This document shows, piece after piece, positions 32,987-41,721 of a stretch of 64,000 bases of DNA; the stretch's first letter is position 1; each line of letters begins with the position of its first letter. The notes under the pieces are model-generated. The model was not told the origin of the DNA. It did no database searches and was given only the letters and a program-made list of their open reading frames with translations. Both the position numbers and the translations under genes were made by a program. Origin of the DNA: Nocardioides sp. zg-1308 (GTDB taxonomy: Bacteria > Actinomycetota > Actinomycetes > Propionibacteriales > Nocardioidaceae); assembly GCF_013155375.1 (NCBI RefSeq), contig NZ_JABJQY010000005.1, positions 413,191-477,190 of the forward strand. The letters run 5' to 3'.

Positions 32987-33678
32987 TGTCCCTGCTCGAA
33001 TGGCTCATCGACGGCACCATCCCCGTGCCCGGCGGCGAGCTCGGCGCCCGTGAGGTGATCGGCAACCTGTTCGGCCTCGCCAGCGCGATCCTCGGCATGA
33101 AGCGCTTCGTGTGGGCCTGGCCCGTCGGCCTGGTCGGCAACGTGCTGCTCTTCACCGTCTTCGCGACCGGTGAGCTCTCCGGGCAGATCGAGGACCCGCT
33201 GTGGGGCCAGGCCGGCCGGCAGGTGTTCTTCGCGGTGGTGTCGGTCTACGGCTGGTGGCGCTGGTCGCAGGTCAGCAGCGCCGGTGGCGCCTCCGACGGC
33301 GGCGCCGTCGCACCGCGCTGGGCCACCGACCGCGAGCGGCTGCAGCTCCTCGTGCTCGGCGTCGTCGGCTACGCCGCGGCGTACGTCCTGCTGCTGCAGG
33401 TCGGCTCCTACGGACCGACGACCGAGGCCTGGATCCTCGCGGGCTCGATGCTCGCGACCTACGGCATGGCCCGCGGCTGGGTGGAGTTCTGGCTGGTCTG
33501 GATCCTCGTCGACGTCGTCGGCGTGACCACGCTGGTGCAGGCCGGGTTCTACCCCACCGCCGGGATGTACCTGTTCTACGCCGTCTTCGTGGTCATCGGC
33601 TTCGTCGTGTGGCTGCGCGACGCCCGGACGGTCGTCGACACCTCCTCGGTCGACGAGGACGCGGTGATCCCCGCATGA
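32983..33678 (+). CDS. ribM: PnuC-family transporter, probable riboflavin importer RibM
   Basis: A 231-residue membrane protein with about seven hydrophobic segments and PnuC-family marks: the first transmembrane region EVIGNLFGLASAILGMKRFVWAWPVGLVGN, QVFFAVVSVYGWWRW, and the C-terminal VEFWLVWILVDVVGV. PnuC homologues usually move nicotinamide riboside, but family members inside FMN-riboswitch operons of actinobacteria (RibM/PnuX) transport riboflavin, and the gene lies between ribE and ribBA with four-base overlaps on both sides. ATG at 32983 (or the adjacent one at 32986). Confidence 0.9.
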   Translation: MMSLLEWLIDGTIPVPGGELGAREVIGNLFGLASAILGMKRFVWAWPVGLVGNVLLFTVFATGELSGQIEDPLWGQAGRQVFFAVVSVYGWWRWSQVSSAGGASDGGAVAPRWATDRERLQLLVLGVVGYAAAYVLLLQVGSYGPTTEAWILAGSMLATYGMARGWVEFWLVWILVDVVGVTTLVQAGFYPTAGMYLFYAVFVVIGFVVWLRDARTVVDTSSVDEDAVIPA

Positions 33679-35000
33679 GCGGGGCGAGCACCGTCCGGCT
33701 GGACTCCGTGGAGCGGGCCGTCGCCGACATCGCCGCCGGCCGGGCCGTCGTGGTGGTCGACGACGAGGACCGCGAGAACGAGGGCGACATCATCTTCGCC
33801 GCCGCCAAGGCGACCCCGGAGCTCATGGCCTTCACCATCCGCCACTCGAGCGGCGTCATCTGCGTCCCGATGCCGGCCGACATGCTGGACCGGCTCGAGA
33901 TCCCGCTCATGACGCCGCACAACAAGGACCGGCTGCGCACGGCCTACACCATCTCGGTCGACGCGCGGGACGGCGTCACCACCGGCATCAGCGCCGCCGA
34001 CCGCGCCCACACCGCCCGCACGCTCGCCGACTCCGCGACCGAGCCGTGGGAGCTCACCCGTCCCGGGCACGTCTTCCCGCTGCGCTACCGGGAGGGCGGC
34101 GTCCTCGTACGCCGGGGGCACACCGAGGCGGCCGTCGACCTGGCGATGCTCGCCGGGCTCACGCCGGCCGGTGTGCTGGTCGAGGTCGTCAACGACGACG
34201 GCACGATGAAGCGCGGCCCCGAGCTGCGCGAGTTCGCCGACGAGCACGGCCTGGCGATGATCTCCATCGAGGACCTGGTCCGCCACCGCCGCCGCCACGA
34301 GCGCCACGTCGAGCGGGTCGCCGAGACCCGGCTGCCCACGCGCCACGGCGAGTTCACCGCCTACGGCTACCGCATCACGATCGACGGCAGCGAGCACGTC
34401 GCGCTGGTGCACGGCGACGTCGCGGGGGCCGTCGAGAGGGGCGAGCCGGTGCTCACCCGCGTCCACAGCGAGTGCCTGACCGGCGACGTCTTCGGCAGCG
34501 AGCGCTGCGACTGCGGGCCGCAGCTCGACGAGGCCCTGCGCACTGTCGTCGCGGAGGGCACGGGCGTGGTGGTCTACCTGCGCGGCCACGAGGGGCGCGG
34601 CATCGGCCTGGTCGCCAAGCTCCAGGCCTACCAGCTCCAGGACGGCGGCCGCGACACCGTCGACGCCAACCTCGACCTCGGGCTGCCGGCCGACGCCCGC
34701 CACTACGGCACCGCGACCCAGGTGCTGCGCGACCTGGGCATCGAGTCCGTGCGGCTGATGACCAACAACCCCGACAAGACCGCGAGCCTCGAGGACTTCG
34801 GGATCCGGGTCACCGAACGGGTGCCGCTCACCCCGCACCCCAACGACCACAACCTGGCCTACCTGCGGACCAAGCGCGACCGGATGGGCCACGACCTGCC
34901 CGACCTCGTGGTGGACCTCGCGCTGGACCACCAGCTCGAGCACGAGGCCGCGCCCGACACCGGACCCACCACCCCGTCCCCCGAAGGAGAGCACCGATGA
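33675..35000 (+). CDS. ribBA: Bifunctional 3,4-dihydroxy-2-butanone-4-phosphate synthase/GTP cyclohydrolase II
   Basis: A 441-residue fusion. Residues 1-~200 are the RibB domain (VVVDDEDRENEGDI with the acidic metal site, RHSSGVIC, RPGHVFPLR and HTEAAVDL). Residues ~205-415 are the RibA domain (HSECLTGDVFGSERCDCGPQL with the zinc cysteines, YLRGHEGRGIGL, MTNNPDK). It supplies both starting precursors of the pathway from ribulose-5-phosphate and GTP. The ATG overlaps the ribM stop (ATGA). A disordered Pro/Thr tail ends at the ribH overlap. Confidence 0.95.
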   Translation: MSGASTVRLDSVERAVADIAAGRAVVVVDDEDRENEGDIIFAAAKATPELMAFTIRHSSGVICVPMPADMLDRLEIPLMTPHNKDRLRTAYTISVDARDGVTTGISAADRAHTARTLADSATEPWELTRPGHVFPLRYREGGVLVRRGHTEAAVDLAMLAGLTPAGVLVEVVNDDGTMKRGPELREFADEHGLAMISIEDLVRHRRRHERHVERVAETRLPTRHGEFTAYGYRITIDGSEHVALVHGDVAGAVERGEPVLTRVHSECLTGDVFGSERCDCGPQLDEALRTVVAEGTGVVVYLRGHEGRGIGLVAKLQAYQLQDGGRDTVDANLDLGLPADARHYGTATQVLRDLGIESVRLMTNNPDKTASLEDFGIRVTERVPLTPHPNDHNLAYLRTKRDRMGHDLPDLVVDLALDHQLEHEAAPDTGPTTPSPEGEHR

Positions 35001-35476
35001 GCGGCGCCGGAGCACCCACCTCCCAGCCCTACGACGCCAGTGGCCTCAAGGTCGCGGTCGTCGCCGCGAGCTGGCACACCCAGGTGATGGACGGCCTCGT
35101 CGGGGGCGCCGAGCGCGCGCTGGCGGCGTACGGCGTCACCGAGCCGCAGGTCCTGCGCGTGCCGGGAACCTTCGAGCTGCCCGTGGTCGCGGCGGCGCTC
35201 GCCCGGGACGGCTACGACGCCGTCGTCGCGCTCGGCGTCGTCATCCGGGGCGGCACCCCGCACTTCGAGTACGTCTGCTCGGCCGCGACCGACGGCCTCA
35301 CCCGGGTCAGCGTCGAGCACGCCGTGCCCGTGGGCTTCGGCGTACTGACGTGCGACACGGAGGAGCAGGCCCTCGACCGCGCCGGCCTCGAGGGCTCGAG
35401 CGAGGACAAGGGGTGGGAGGCCACGGCCGCCGCCCTCGACACGGCCCGGGTGCTGCGGGACCTGCGCACGGGTTGA
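34997..35476 (+). CDS. ribH: 6,7-Dimethyl-8-ribityllumazine synthase
   Basis: A 159-residue lumazine synthase: KVAVVAASWHTQVMDGL (substrate-binding Trp/Phe region), VPGTFELPVVA, ALGVVIRGGTPHFEYV with the catalytic His, and PVGFGVLT. It condenses the products of the RibA/RibD and RibB branches and assembles into icosahedral capsids around riboflavin synthase. It overlaps ribBA by four bases and ends the operon, followed at once by a GC-rich hairpin. Confidence 0.95.
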   Translation: MSGAGAPTSQPYDASGLKVAVVAASWHTQVMDGLVGGAERALAAYGVTEPQVLRVPGTFELPVVAAALARDGYDAVVALGVVIRGGTPHFEYVCSAATDGLTRVSVEHAVPVGFGVLTCDTEEQALDRAGLEGSSEDKGWEATAAALDTARVLRDLRTG

Positions 35477-35510
35477 GGCGCCCCCGGGCCGGTGGCCGGG
35501 GAGGCGCCTT
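35476..35510 (+). terminator. Terminator of the rib operon
   Basis: Directly after the ribH stop, AGGCGCC... pairs with ...GGCGCCT in a long GC-rich stem with small bulges (35476-35509), followed by TTGGGG. It sits between convergent ribH and the DUF3072-like gene. Confidence 0.6.
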
Positions 35511-35519
35511 GGGGGGAGG

Positions 35520-35771
35520 TCAGGACGTGCGGTCGCTGGCCGACTGCAGCCGGTCGATGTGCTCGGAGGCCTGCGCCTTGGTGAGGTCGCCCGGGAGCTC
35601 CTCGCCGGCCTCGCGGGCCAGGGTGTCGAGGTAGCTGCGCTGCGCGCCGGTCATCGGCTCGTCACCGGTCACCCACTCCTCGGGGTCCTTGCGCGTCGTG
35701 TCACCCTGGGGACCGCCGAGGGTCTGCTCGGCCAGCGGGGTCTCGTCCGAATGTGTGTTCGATTCGCTCAT
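35520..35771 (-). CDS. DUF3072-like small protein
   Basis: An 83-residue hydrophilic protein. The C-terminal core PMTGAQRSYLDTLAREAGEELPGDLTKAQASEHIDRLQ matches the short DUF3072 pattern (a helical hairpin after an MTxxQ motif). The first 40 residues are acidic and likely disordered. Such proteins are common and unstudied in actinobacteria; some carry this SAP-like helical pair, hinting at nucleic-acid contact, but this is uncertain. ATG at 35771. Confidence 0.75.
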   Translation of the reverse strand: MSESNTHSDETPLAEQTLGGPQGDTTRKDPEEWVTGDEPMTGAQRSYLDTLAREAGEELPGDLTKAQASEHIDRLQSASDRTS

Positions 35772-35819
35772 GCTCCGACGATAGCGCGGCCCGGCGACAG
35801 GACAACCCTCCCGATGGGT

Positions 35820-35872
35820 GGTCCGGGCTGGTCCGGGGCTGGTCCGGGGCCGGTCCGGGGCCGGTCCGGGTG
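35820..35872. repeat. Five near-identical 11-base direct repeats
   Basis: GGTCCGGGGCY occurs about five times in a row (units of 10-11 bases, with CT or CC endings) between the DUF3072-like gene and hisE. The period equals roughly one helical turn, so all units face the same side of DNA. They end about 47 bases before the hisE GTG. They may bind a regulator cooperatively or simply be slippage-prone sequence. Confidence 0.7.
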
Positions 35873-35918
35873 AGGGACCGGCGCGGGGCGCGCGCCCGGT
35901 GCGCCGTAGGCTGCTCCC

Positions 35919-36182
35919 GTGAAGACGTTCGAGGACCTGTGGGCCGAGCTGTCCACGAAGGCCGCGGAGCGCCCCGAGGGTTCCGGCACCGTGCAGCAGC
36001 TCGACGCCGGCGTCCATGCCATCGGCAAGAAGCTCCTGGAGGAGGCCGCCGAGTCGTGGATGGCCGCCGAGCACGAGGGCAAGGAGGCGACGGCACTGGA
36101 GATCAGCCAGCTGCTCTACCACGCCCAGGTGCTCATGCTCGCCTCCGGCCTGACCCTCGACGACGTCTACGCCCACCTGTGA
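35919..36182 (+). CDS. hisE: Phosphoribosyl-ATP diphosphatase
   Basis: An 87-residue all-helical NTP pyrophosphohydrolase fold with the HisE signature: KTFEDLWAEL, KKLLEEAAESWMAA (EExxE metal-binding helix) and EISQLLYHAQVLM. It removes pyrophosphate from phosphoribosyl-ATP, the second histidine step. GTG start at 35919. It precedes hisG by 19 bases, the usual actinobacterial pairing with the rest of the pathway elsewhere. Confidence 0.93.
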   Translation: MKTFEDLWAELSTKAAERPEGSGTVQQLDAGVHAIGKKLLEEAAESWMAAEHEGKEATALEISQLLYHAQVLMLASGLTLDDVYAHL

Positions 36183-36201
36183 GAGCCCCGGTGAGATCCG
36201 C

Positions 36202-37047
36202 ATGACCCTCCGCATCGCCGTCCCCAACAAGGGGTCGCTGTCCCAGGCCGCCACCGACATCCTGCGGGAGTCCGGCTACCGCCAGCGCACCGACTCCAAG
36301 GAGCTCGCGCTCGTCGACTCCGAGAACGACGTCGAGTTCTTCTACCTCCGCCCGCGCGACATCGCGCTCTACGTCGGCGAGGGCACGCTCGACGCCGGCA
36401 TCACCGGCCGCGACCTGCTGCTCGACTCCGGTGCCAAGGCCGACGAGGTGATGAACCTCGGCTTCGGCCGCTCGCGGTTCCACTTCGCCGGCCCCGCCGG
36501 TCGCTACTCCTCGCTCGAGGACCTCCGCGGCCTGCGGATCGCGACGTCGTACGTCGGCGTGGTCGAGGACTACCTGTTCCGCAACGGCATCGACGCGACC
36601 GTCACCCGCCTCGACGGCGCCGTCGAGACCAGCATCCAGCTCGGCGTGGCCGACGTCATCGCCGACGTCGTGGAGACCGGCTCGACGCTGCGCGCCGCCG
36701 GCCTGGCGACCTTCGGTGAGGTCATCCTCGACTCGCAGGCCGTGCTGATCACCCGCGGCGGGGAGATCCCCGACGACTTCGAGATCTTCCGCCGTCGGGT
36801 CGAGGGCGTCCTGGTGGCCCGGAGCTACGTGATGATGGACTACGACATCGAGGAGGCCCACCTCGACCGCGCCACGGTGCTGGCGCCCGGCCGCGAGGGT
36901 CCGACGATCTCGCCCCTCGGCAAGGCCGGCTGGGTCGCCGTGCGGGTGATGGTGCCGCGCGCCGGCTCGCAGCGGCTCATGGACGACCTCTACTCGATCG
37001 GCGCCCGGGCCATCCTGCTGACGGACATCCATGCCTGCCGGCTCTGA
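36202..37047 (+). CDS. hisG: ATP phosphoribosyltransferase, long form
   Basis: A 281-residue HisG with its own C-terminal regulatory domain, so no HisZ partner is needed. Motifs are LRIAVPNKGSLS at the start, the PRPP-binding region EDYLFRNG/LGVADVIADVVETGSTLRAAGL, and the ACT-like C-terminal part ending SIGARAILLTDIHACR. It condenses ATP with PRPP to begin histidine synthesis and is normally feedback-inhibited by histidine. The following PH-domain gene overlaps its end by 17 bases. Confidence 0.95.
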   Translation: MTLRIAVPNKGSLSQAATDILRESGYRQRTDSKELALVDSENDVEFFYLRPRDIALYVGEGTLDAGITGRDLLLDSGAKADEVMNLGFGRSRFHFAGPAGRYSSLEDLRGLRIATSYVGVVEDYLFRNGIDATVTRLDGAVETSIQLGVADVIADVVETGSTLRAAGLATFGEVILDSQAVLITRGGEIPDDFEIFRRRVEGVLVARSYVMMDYDIEEAHLDRATVLAPGREGPTISPLGKAGWVAVRVMVPRAGSQRLMDDLYSIGARAILLTDIHACRL

Positions 37048-37510
37048 GCCTGCGCCCGGGCAACGGCTGCCCTCCCTGCCGCACACCTGGCGCCCCGTCG
37101 GCGTGCGCTACGCCGTGGTCGGGGTGGGCGTGATGCTGTTCGTCGTCTGCGCCGCGGCCTGGTTCGGCTTCGACGACTCGGTGCGCGACCGCTTCAACTG
37201 GCTCCAGCGCGTCACGCTGCTCGTGATGGGCGCGGCCCTGGCGCTGTGCGGCTGGGCGCTCGGCCGGGCGCGGGTGAGGGCCGAGATGGACGTGCTCGTC
37301 GTGGTCAACGGCTTCCGCACGCGCAGGCTGGCGTGGGAGCAGGTCGTCGCGATCCACCTCGCCTCGGGCGCGCCGTGGGCCACGCTCGACCTGGCCGACG
37401 GCACCACCATCTCGGCGATGGCCTTCCAGGGCTCCGACGGGCGGCGCGCCCGCGACGGCGTACGCCAGGTGCGCGCGCTGATCGACCGGTCGGGCTCGCC
37501 CGAGGGCTAG
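37031..37510 (+). CDS. PH domain-containing membrane protein
   Basis: A 159-residue protein with two transmembrane helices (VRYAVVGVGVMLFVVCAAAWFGF and VTLLVMGAALALCGWALG). A small bacterial PH-like domain follows at about residues 85-140 (VVNGFRTRRLAWEQVVAIHL, ATLDLADGTTISAMAFQG). This arrangement downstream of hisG recurs in actinobacteria; function unknown. Its ATG lies inside the last codons of hisG in another frame, implying coupled translation. Convergent with the aldose epimerase gene, overlapping its end by four bases. Confidence 0.82.
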   Translation: MPAGSEPAPGQRLPSLPHTWRPVGVRYAVVGVGVMLFVVCAAAWFGFDDSVRDRFNWLQRVTLLVMGAALALCGWALGRARVRAEMDVLVVVNGFRTRRLAWEQVVAIHLASGAPWATLDLADGTTISAMAFQGSDGRRARDGVRQVRALIDRSGSPEG

Positions 37511-38418
37511 CTCGCCAGCGCGCGGATGCCCCACGACGACGACTGCTCGTCGCCCGTCGTCCCTGCCGGGGCGAGGACCGCGAGGTCGGTGCCGGAGTTG
37601 AAGGCGTCCGCCGGCGCGGTCATCGGCTCCACGGCGATCGCGGGTCGCGGGCCCTCGACCGGCGGCGTGTAGACCTGCAGCCACCGGTGGCGTTCGTCCA
37701 CCCACAGGGCCACCCCGCGCCCGGTGCGCGGGTCGGCGAGCGTCACCGTGGCGCGGCCGTCGCGGTGGTCGAGGGCCCCGAAGCCGTCGTCGAGCACCGC
37801 GTCACCGATGCGGCGCGGTGTCGTGAAGTCGTGGGCGCCCGACACCGGCTCCGTGCCCGTCGGCAGCTGTCGGTCGTCCACCAGCAGCCGGGTGTGGGCC
37901 GGCAGGTGCAGCTCGAGGTCCTCGATGGCCTCGCCGACGGCGAGGTAGGGGTGCGCGCCGCTGGCGAACGGCGCCGGCTCGGGGGAGAGGTTGGTGGCGG
38001 TCTGGGTCACGACGAGGCCGTCGGCGGAGAGGTCGTAGAGGACGTGCAGGTCGAGCGCCCAGGGGTAGCCGGTCTGCGCCATCACGCGGAGGACGAGGGA
38101 CACCGACGTGCCGGTGTGCTCCTCGACCGTCCACGCCGCCCAGCGCGCGAGGCCGTGCGAGGCGTTGCCGCGCGACGGGTCGGTCAGCCCGAGCTGGAGG
38201 TCGCGCCCGCCGAAGGAGTAGCGGCCGTCGCGGATCCGGTTGGGCCAGGGCATCAGCAGCTGGCCGCGTCCACCGGAGGACATCTCGTCCTCGGCGAAGC
38301 CGTGCACGAGGTCGCGCCCCTCGTGGGCGAGGCTGCGCAGCGCGGCCCCGCCCTCGGTGACGACCGCGACGTAGCCGGCCGCCGAGATCTCGAACTGCTC
38401 CCCGCTCGGAAACACCAT
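37507..38418 (-). CDS. Aldose 1-epimerase family protein
   Basis: A 303-residue galactose mutarotase-like beta-sandwich enzyme: LLMPWPNRIRDGRYSFGG (Arg in the active-site loop), GNASHGLARWAAW with a conserved His, and ASGAHPYL, the second His. The terminal EPMTAPADAFNSG matches the general-base Glu block. It interconverts alpha and beta anomers of an aldose, with sugar identity not deducible. ATG at 38418. Divergent from the GNAT gene, 33 bases away. Confidence 0.88.
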   Translation of the reverse strand: MVFPSGEQFEISAAGYVAVVTEGGAALRSLAHEGRDLVHGFAEDEMSSGGRGQLLMPWPNRIRDGRYSFGGRDLQLGLTDPSRGNASHGLARWAAWTVEEHTGTSVSLVLRVMAQTGYPWALDLHVLYDLSADGLVVTQTATNLSPEPAPFASGAHPYLAVGEAIEDLELHLPAHTRLLVDDRQLPTGTEPVSGAHDFTTPRRIGDAVLDDGFGALDHRDGRATVTLADPRTGRGVALWVDERHRWLQVYTPPVEGPRPAIAVEPMTAPADAFNSGTDLAVLAPAGTTGDEQSSSWGIRALAS

Positions 38419-38451
38419 GACGCCCACCCTAGACAGCACTAGCGTGACTGC

Positions 38452-39411
38452 ATGGCCCTCACCGCGCGGGACCTCGCGCCGGCCGACGCCGCCGCCCTCG
38501 CCGGCCTCATGCGCCGGATCGATGCGGACCACCCGACGGGCTTCTGCCTCGGGGAGCCGGAGGCACGCGAGCTGATGTCCGGCGCGGAGTCGCGGTTCGA
38601 GGGTGCCTTCGACGGCGAGCACCTCGTCGCGTTCACGGCCGTCATGCCCGGTTCGCCGCAGAGCACGGGCCAGCGGTTCATCCTGTTCGGCGACGTGGAC
38701 CCCGCGCGGCTGCGGGAGGGCATCGGCACGCTGATGCTGTCCCGGGCGCTGGAGGCTGCGCGAGCCGTCCATCGCCAGGTGGCGCCGGACCTGTCTGCGA
38801 CGTACGCCGCCACGGCGCTCGCGGGACGTGCCGACCAGGCAGGCCTGCTGACCTCGGCGGGGTTCGTGCCCACCGGCCACAGCGTCATGATGGTGGCCGA
38901 CCTGGCGCGGCCCGTCGCAGTGCCCGAGGCTCCCCGTGGTCTGGTCGCGTCGTCCTTCGACCCGGCCGCGGCGGAGGAGCTCCGGCTGGCGCACAACACC
39001 GCCTTCGGCGACCATCCGGACCGCACACCCATGGGGCCGGACTTCTGGGAGCTCTTCATGGTCCGGGCGGCGCACAACCGGCACCACCTGGCCGCGGTGG
39101 CGCGTGACGAGGCCGGGCGGGTTGCGGGCTACGTGTTCGCGCACGAGTACACCGTCCCGCAGTCGGGCGGTCCGGGACCCGAGCTGCACGTGCCCTACGT
39201 CGGGACCCTCCCGCACCACCGCCGCCGGGGCGTCGCCACCTGGCTGCTCACCCGGGTCCTCGGCCTCGCACGCGAAGCCGGCTATGCCACCGCCAGCCTC
39301 AGTGTCGACACCGCCAACCCGACCGGCGCCCTCGGCGTCTACGAGCGCGCCGGCTTCCGCCACCTCTACCAGCAGGACTCCTACGAGCTCGCCGAGCCAC
39401 TGCTGCCGTAG
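38452..39411 (+). CDS. GNAT family N-acetyltransferase (two GNAT-like halves)
   Basis: A 319-residue protein with two acetyltransferase-like halves. The first (residues 1-~150) looks degenerate (FILFGDVDPARLREGIGTLML). The second holds the acetyl-CoA loop VGTLPHHRRRGVATWLLTRVL and VDTANPTGALGVYERAGF. The layout resembles MshD (mycothiol synthase) and similar tandem GNAT proteins, but I see nothing tying it to mycothiol specifically. It probably acetylates a small molecule. Confidence 0.83.
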   Translation: MALTARDLAPADAAALAGLMRRIDADHPTGFCLGEPEARELMSGAESRFEGAFDGEHLVAFTAVMPGSPQSTGQRFILFGDVDPARLREGIGTLMLSRALEAARAVHRQVAPDLSATYAATALAGRADQAGLLTSAGFVPTGHSVMMVADLARPVAVPEAPRGLVASSFDPAAAEELRLAHNTAFGDHPDRTPMGPDFWELFMVRAAHNRHHLAAVARDEAGRVAGYVFAHEYTVPQSGGPGPELHVPYVGTLPHHRRRGVATWLLTRVLGLAREAGYATASLSVDTANPTGALGVYERAGFRHLYQQDSYELAEPLLP

Positions 39412-39437
39412 GCCGGGGTCCCCGAGCGGCGTCCGCC

Positions 39438-40010
39438 TCAGTCGTCGGTCGGCACGACGAGGTCGGCGTGCTCGCGCGTGCGCAGCCGCGCGAAGAGGTC
39501 GTCCTCGTCGAGGCGCCACTGCGCCATGTGTGGCTGGAGCGCCTCGCCGTCGCGAGCGATGCCGCGGGCCAGCCGCAGCGACGGCTCGGCCTCGACCCAC
39601 ACGAGGAGCCCGACCAGGTCCGCGACGGCCGGCGACCAGCTGCCGACGCCGTCGAGCACGAGCAGGCCGCCCGGCCGCACCGCGTGCGTCCCGGCCCACC
39701 CGTCGGCGTGCCAGTCCCAGCATCGCCAGTGACCGGCCTCGCCCGCCGCCAGGGGCGCGAGCAGGGCCGCGACGCTGCCCGCCAGCCCCGGCAGTCCGCG
39801 CCAGCCCTCGAGGAGCTCGTCGGTGTGCACCACCTGCGTCCCCGGGACGAATTCTGCGATCGCCGCGGCGAGGGTCGTCTTGCCCGAGCCCGCCGGACCG
39901 TCGACGCACACCAGGCGACCCGGCCCGAGCGTCGGAGGTGCCGACATCACCCGGTCGGCCACCTCGCGGGCCACCCGGGACGGGTGGGATGGGGACGGCT
40001 CAGAAGGCAC
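39438..40010 (-). CDS. P-loop kinase-like protein (uridine/adenylate kinase fold)
   Basis: A ~190-residue nucleotide-binding protein with Walker A GPAGSGKTTLA after the strand LVCVD, then HTDELLEGW and LLVLDGVGSW (Walker B-like), and an Arg-rich lid (RLARGIARDGEAL). This pattern is typical of uridine-kinase-like proteins of unknown substrate in actinobacteria. The start is uncertain: a GTG at 40010 gives the longer helix before the P-loop seen in homologues and overlaps the upstream stop; an ATG at 39947 is the alternative. Confidence 0.78.
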   Translation of the reverse strand: MPSEPSPSHPSRVAREVADRVMSAPPTLGPGRLVCVDGPAGSGKTTLAAAIAEFVPGTQVVHTDELLEGWRGLPGLAGSVAALLAPLAAGEAGHWRCWDWHADGWAGTHAVRPGGLLVLDGVGSWSPAVADLVGLLVWVEAEPSLRLARGIARDGEALQPHMAQWRLDEDDLFARLRTREHADLVVPTDD

Positions 40011-41217
40011 GGTCGCAGCCGCGGTAGGACGGCACCACCTCGGTGACCGCGTCCCCCCGGACCAGGTGCACGTCGCGCACGTGCTCGAACAGCTCGCCGG
40101 ACTTGGCGTGGCGGAACCACACGAGATCACCGATGCGGAGCATGGCCGCGGGGTGCCCGGTCAGCGGCGTCTGGACCTCGCCGGCGCCCTCCAGCCCGGT
40201 GAGGCGCAGGCCCGGCGGGGCCCACGGCACGGGGGAGCGGTCGGCACCCGTCGCCCCACTGGCGATCAGCCCGCCGCCGTGGACGGTGACCAGGTCGGGT
40301 GTCGGCCTGCGGGTGACCCGGAGGCCGAAGAACGCGGCCGGGCGCGGGTCGAAGGAGGCGTAGTGGTCGAAGATCCCGGGGACCAGCAGTCCCGACCCGG
40401 CGGCGATCTCGGTGACCGCGCCGTCGGCGGCCGTGGCCTCGACCGACCCCGAGCCGCCGCCGTTCCAGAACTCGAGGTCGGCCACCCGGGCGAGCGCCTC
40501 GGAGATCTCGCGGCGGCGCACCTCGAGCTGCGCCATCGACGCCTGCTTGAGGCGACGTACGAGCAGCGAGCGGGTCCGCTGGTCGGGGACGTCGTCCTGC
40601 ACGCCGGCGACCTGTCCCTCGAAGGTCATCACGCCGACCAGCCGGAAGCCGTCACGGGCGACCACGTGCTCGGCGAGTTCCACGACGTCCGCGGTGTCGA
40701 ACAGCGGCGAGCGCTTGGGACCGATGTGCTGCCGACCGAGCCGCAGCCCGGCGTCGAGGTCCAGGGCGACCCGGACCGGCACCTGCGAGGAGGACCGGGC
40801 CGCGTCGACGACGTCGAGGTGGGCGGTGTCGTCGACCATGATCGTGATCGCCGCCGCGGCCGACGGCGAGGCGGTGAGCCGGCGGAGGGCGGCGGTGTCG
40901 ACAGACGGGTAGGCCACGACGATGTCGTCGCTGACGCCGCTCTCGTGCAGCCACAGCGCCTCGGCCACGGTGAAGGCCAGGACCCCGGAGAACCCGTCGC
41001 GCGCGAGCGCGCGCTCGACCAGGGCCGGCACCCGGAGCGACTTCGACGCCACCCGGACGGGCTTGCCGCCGGCGCGGCGGACCAGGTCGTCGGCGTTGGC
41101 GTCGAAGGCGTCGAGGTCGACGACGGCGATGGGCGTGGCCGGCGCCTCCGGGAGGGCGTCGACGGCGGCACCGAGCCTCGACCACAGGCGGTTGCGGTCG
41201 ACGAGCCGGTCGCTCAC
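40000..41217 (-). CDS. Alanine racemase-domain protein, D-threonine aldolase-like
   Basis: A 405-residue fold-type III PLP enzyme. PIAVVDLDAFDANADDLVRR and VASKSLRVP contain the strand and Lys that binds PLP. DLDAGLRLGRQHIGP, the glycine-rich FWNGGGSGS phosphate loop, and C-terminal DLVWFRHAKSGELFEHV with metal-binding His are like D-threonine/D-serine aldolases. Annotated homologues are called amino acid deaminase/aldolase. It may cleave a beta-hydroxy D-amino acid. GTG start overlaps the upstream membrane protein gene (GTGA). Confidence 0.85.
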   Translation of the reverse strand: MSDRLVDRNRLWSRLGAAVDALPEAPATPIAVVDLDAFDANADDLVRRAGGKPVRVASKSLRVPALVERALARDGFSGVLAFTVAEALWLHESGVSDDIVVAYPSVDTAALRRLTASPSAAAAITIMVDDTAHLDVVDAARSSSQVPVRVALDLDAGLRLGRQHIGPKRSPLFDTADVVELAEHVVARDGFRLVGVMTFEGQVAGVQDDVPDQRTRSLLVRRLKQASMAQLEVRRREISEALARVADLEFWNGGGSGSVEATAADGAVTEIAAGSGLLVPGIFDHYASFDPRPAAFFGLRVTRRPTPDLVTVHGGGLIASGATGADRSPVPWAPPGLRLTGLEGAGEVQTPLTGHPAAMLRIGDLVWFRHAKSGELFEHVRDVHLVRGDAVTEVVPSYRGCDRAF

Positions 41218-41675
41218 TCGATCCCGCGCTTCCGCAGGAGCGCCTCGATGTCGGCCATGTCGTCGTCGACGGGGGACCCGCCCTTGCCCGGCGACCGTGT
41301 CGAGGACGCCTCGGGGAGGCTGCGGTCACGCGCGGTGCCCGTGGGGGTGGCGCCCCCGGAGGACTGGCCCCGGGCGAGCTGGCGGTCACGGATGATGCCG
41401 CTGACCACCCACAGCACGAGAGCGAGGCCGGCGAGCCCGACCCCCACCCAGGTGCGGACGTCGAAGACGAGGCTGGTCGCCCAGTCGGTGACCGAGCCGC
41501 CGATCTCGACGACCATCTCGAGGGTGCCCGTCAGCCAGGCCGCCGCGGGCAGGAGCGTGAAGCCGAGCGCGCGCAGGCCGTTGGCGGACCCGCGCCGCCG
41601 GAAGGCGATCCACGTCCAGATCGCGCCCGCCACGGTGAGCGCTGCGGTCAGGGCGGCCCAGGTCGTCTCTTCCAC
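41214..41675 (-). CDS. Small membrane protein with cytoplasmic tail
   Basis: A 153-residue protein with three hydrophobic segments (ALTAALTVAGAIWTWIAF, LGFTLLPAAAWLTGTLEMVVEIG and WVGVGLAGLALVLWVVSGII) followed by a charged ~50-residue tail ending DDDMADIEALLRKRGIE. No family recognised, though cell-division or envelope proteins with similar tails exist in the order. The GTG at 41675 starts close to the first segment; an ATG at 41714 would add 13 residues. Translationally coupled to the aldolase-like gene. Confidence 0.7.
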   Translation of the reverse strand: MEETTWAALTAALTVAGAIWTWIAFRRRGSANGLRALGFTLLPAAAWLTGTLEMVVEIGGSVTDWATSLVFDVRTWVGVGLAGLALVLWVVSGIIRDRQLARGQSSGGATPTGTARDRSLPEASSTRSPGKGGSPVDDDMADIEALLRKRGIE

Positions 41676-41721
41676 GGCCCCAGAGTCGCACAACGCACCA
41701 CGCGTCCGGGACAATGGCGCC

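Noticed and set aside
35820..35872. CRISPR-like short repeat array
   Set aside because: The units are 10-11 bases, contiguous and without spacers, and no cas genes are present.
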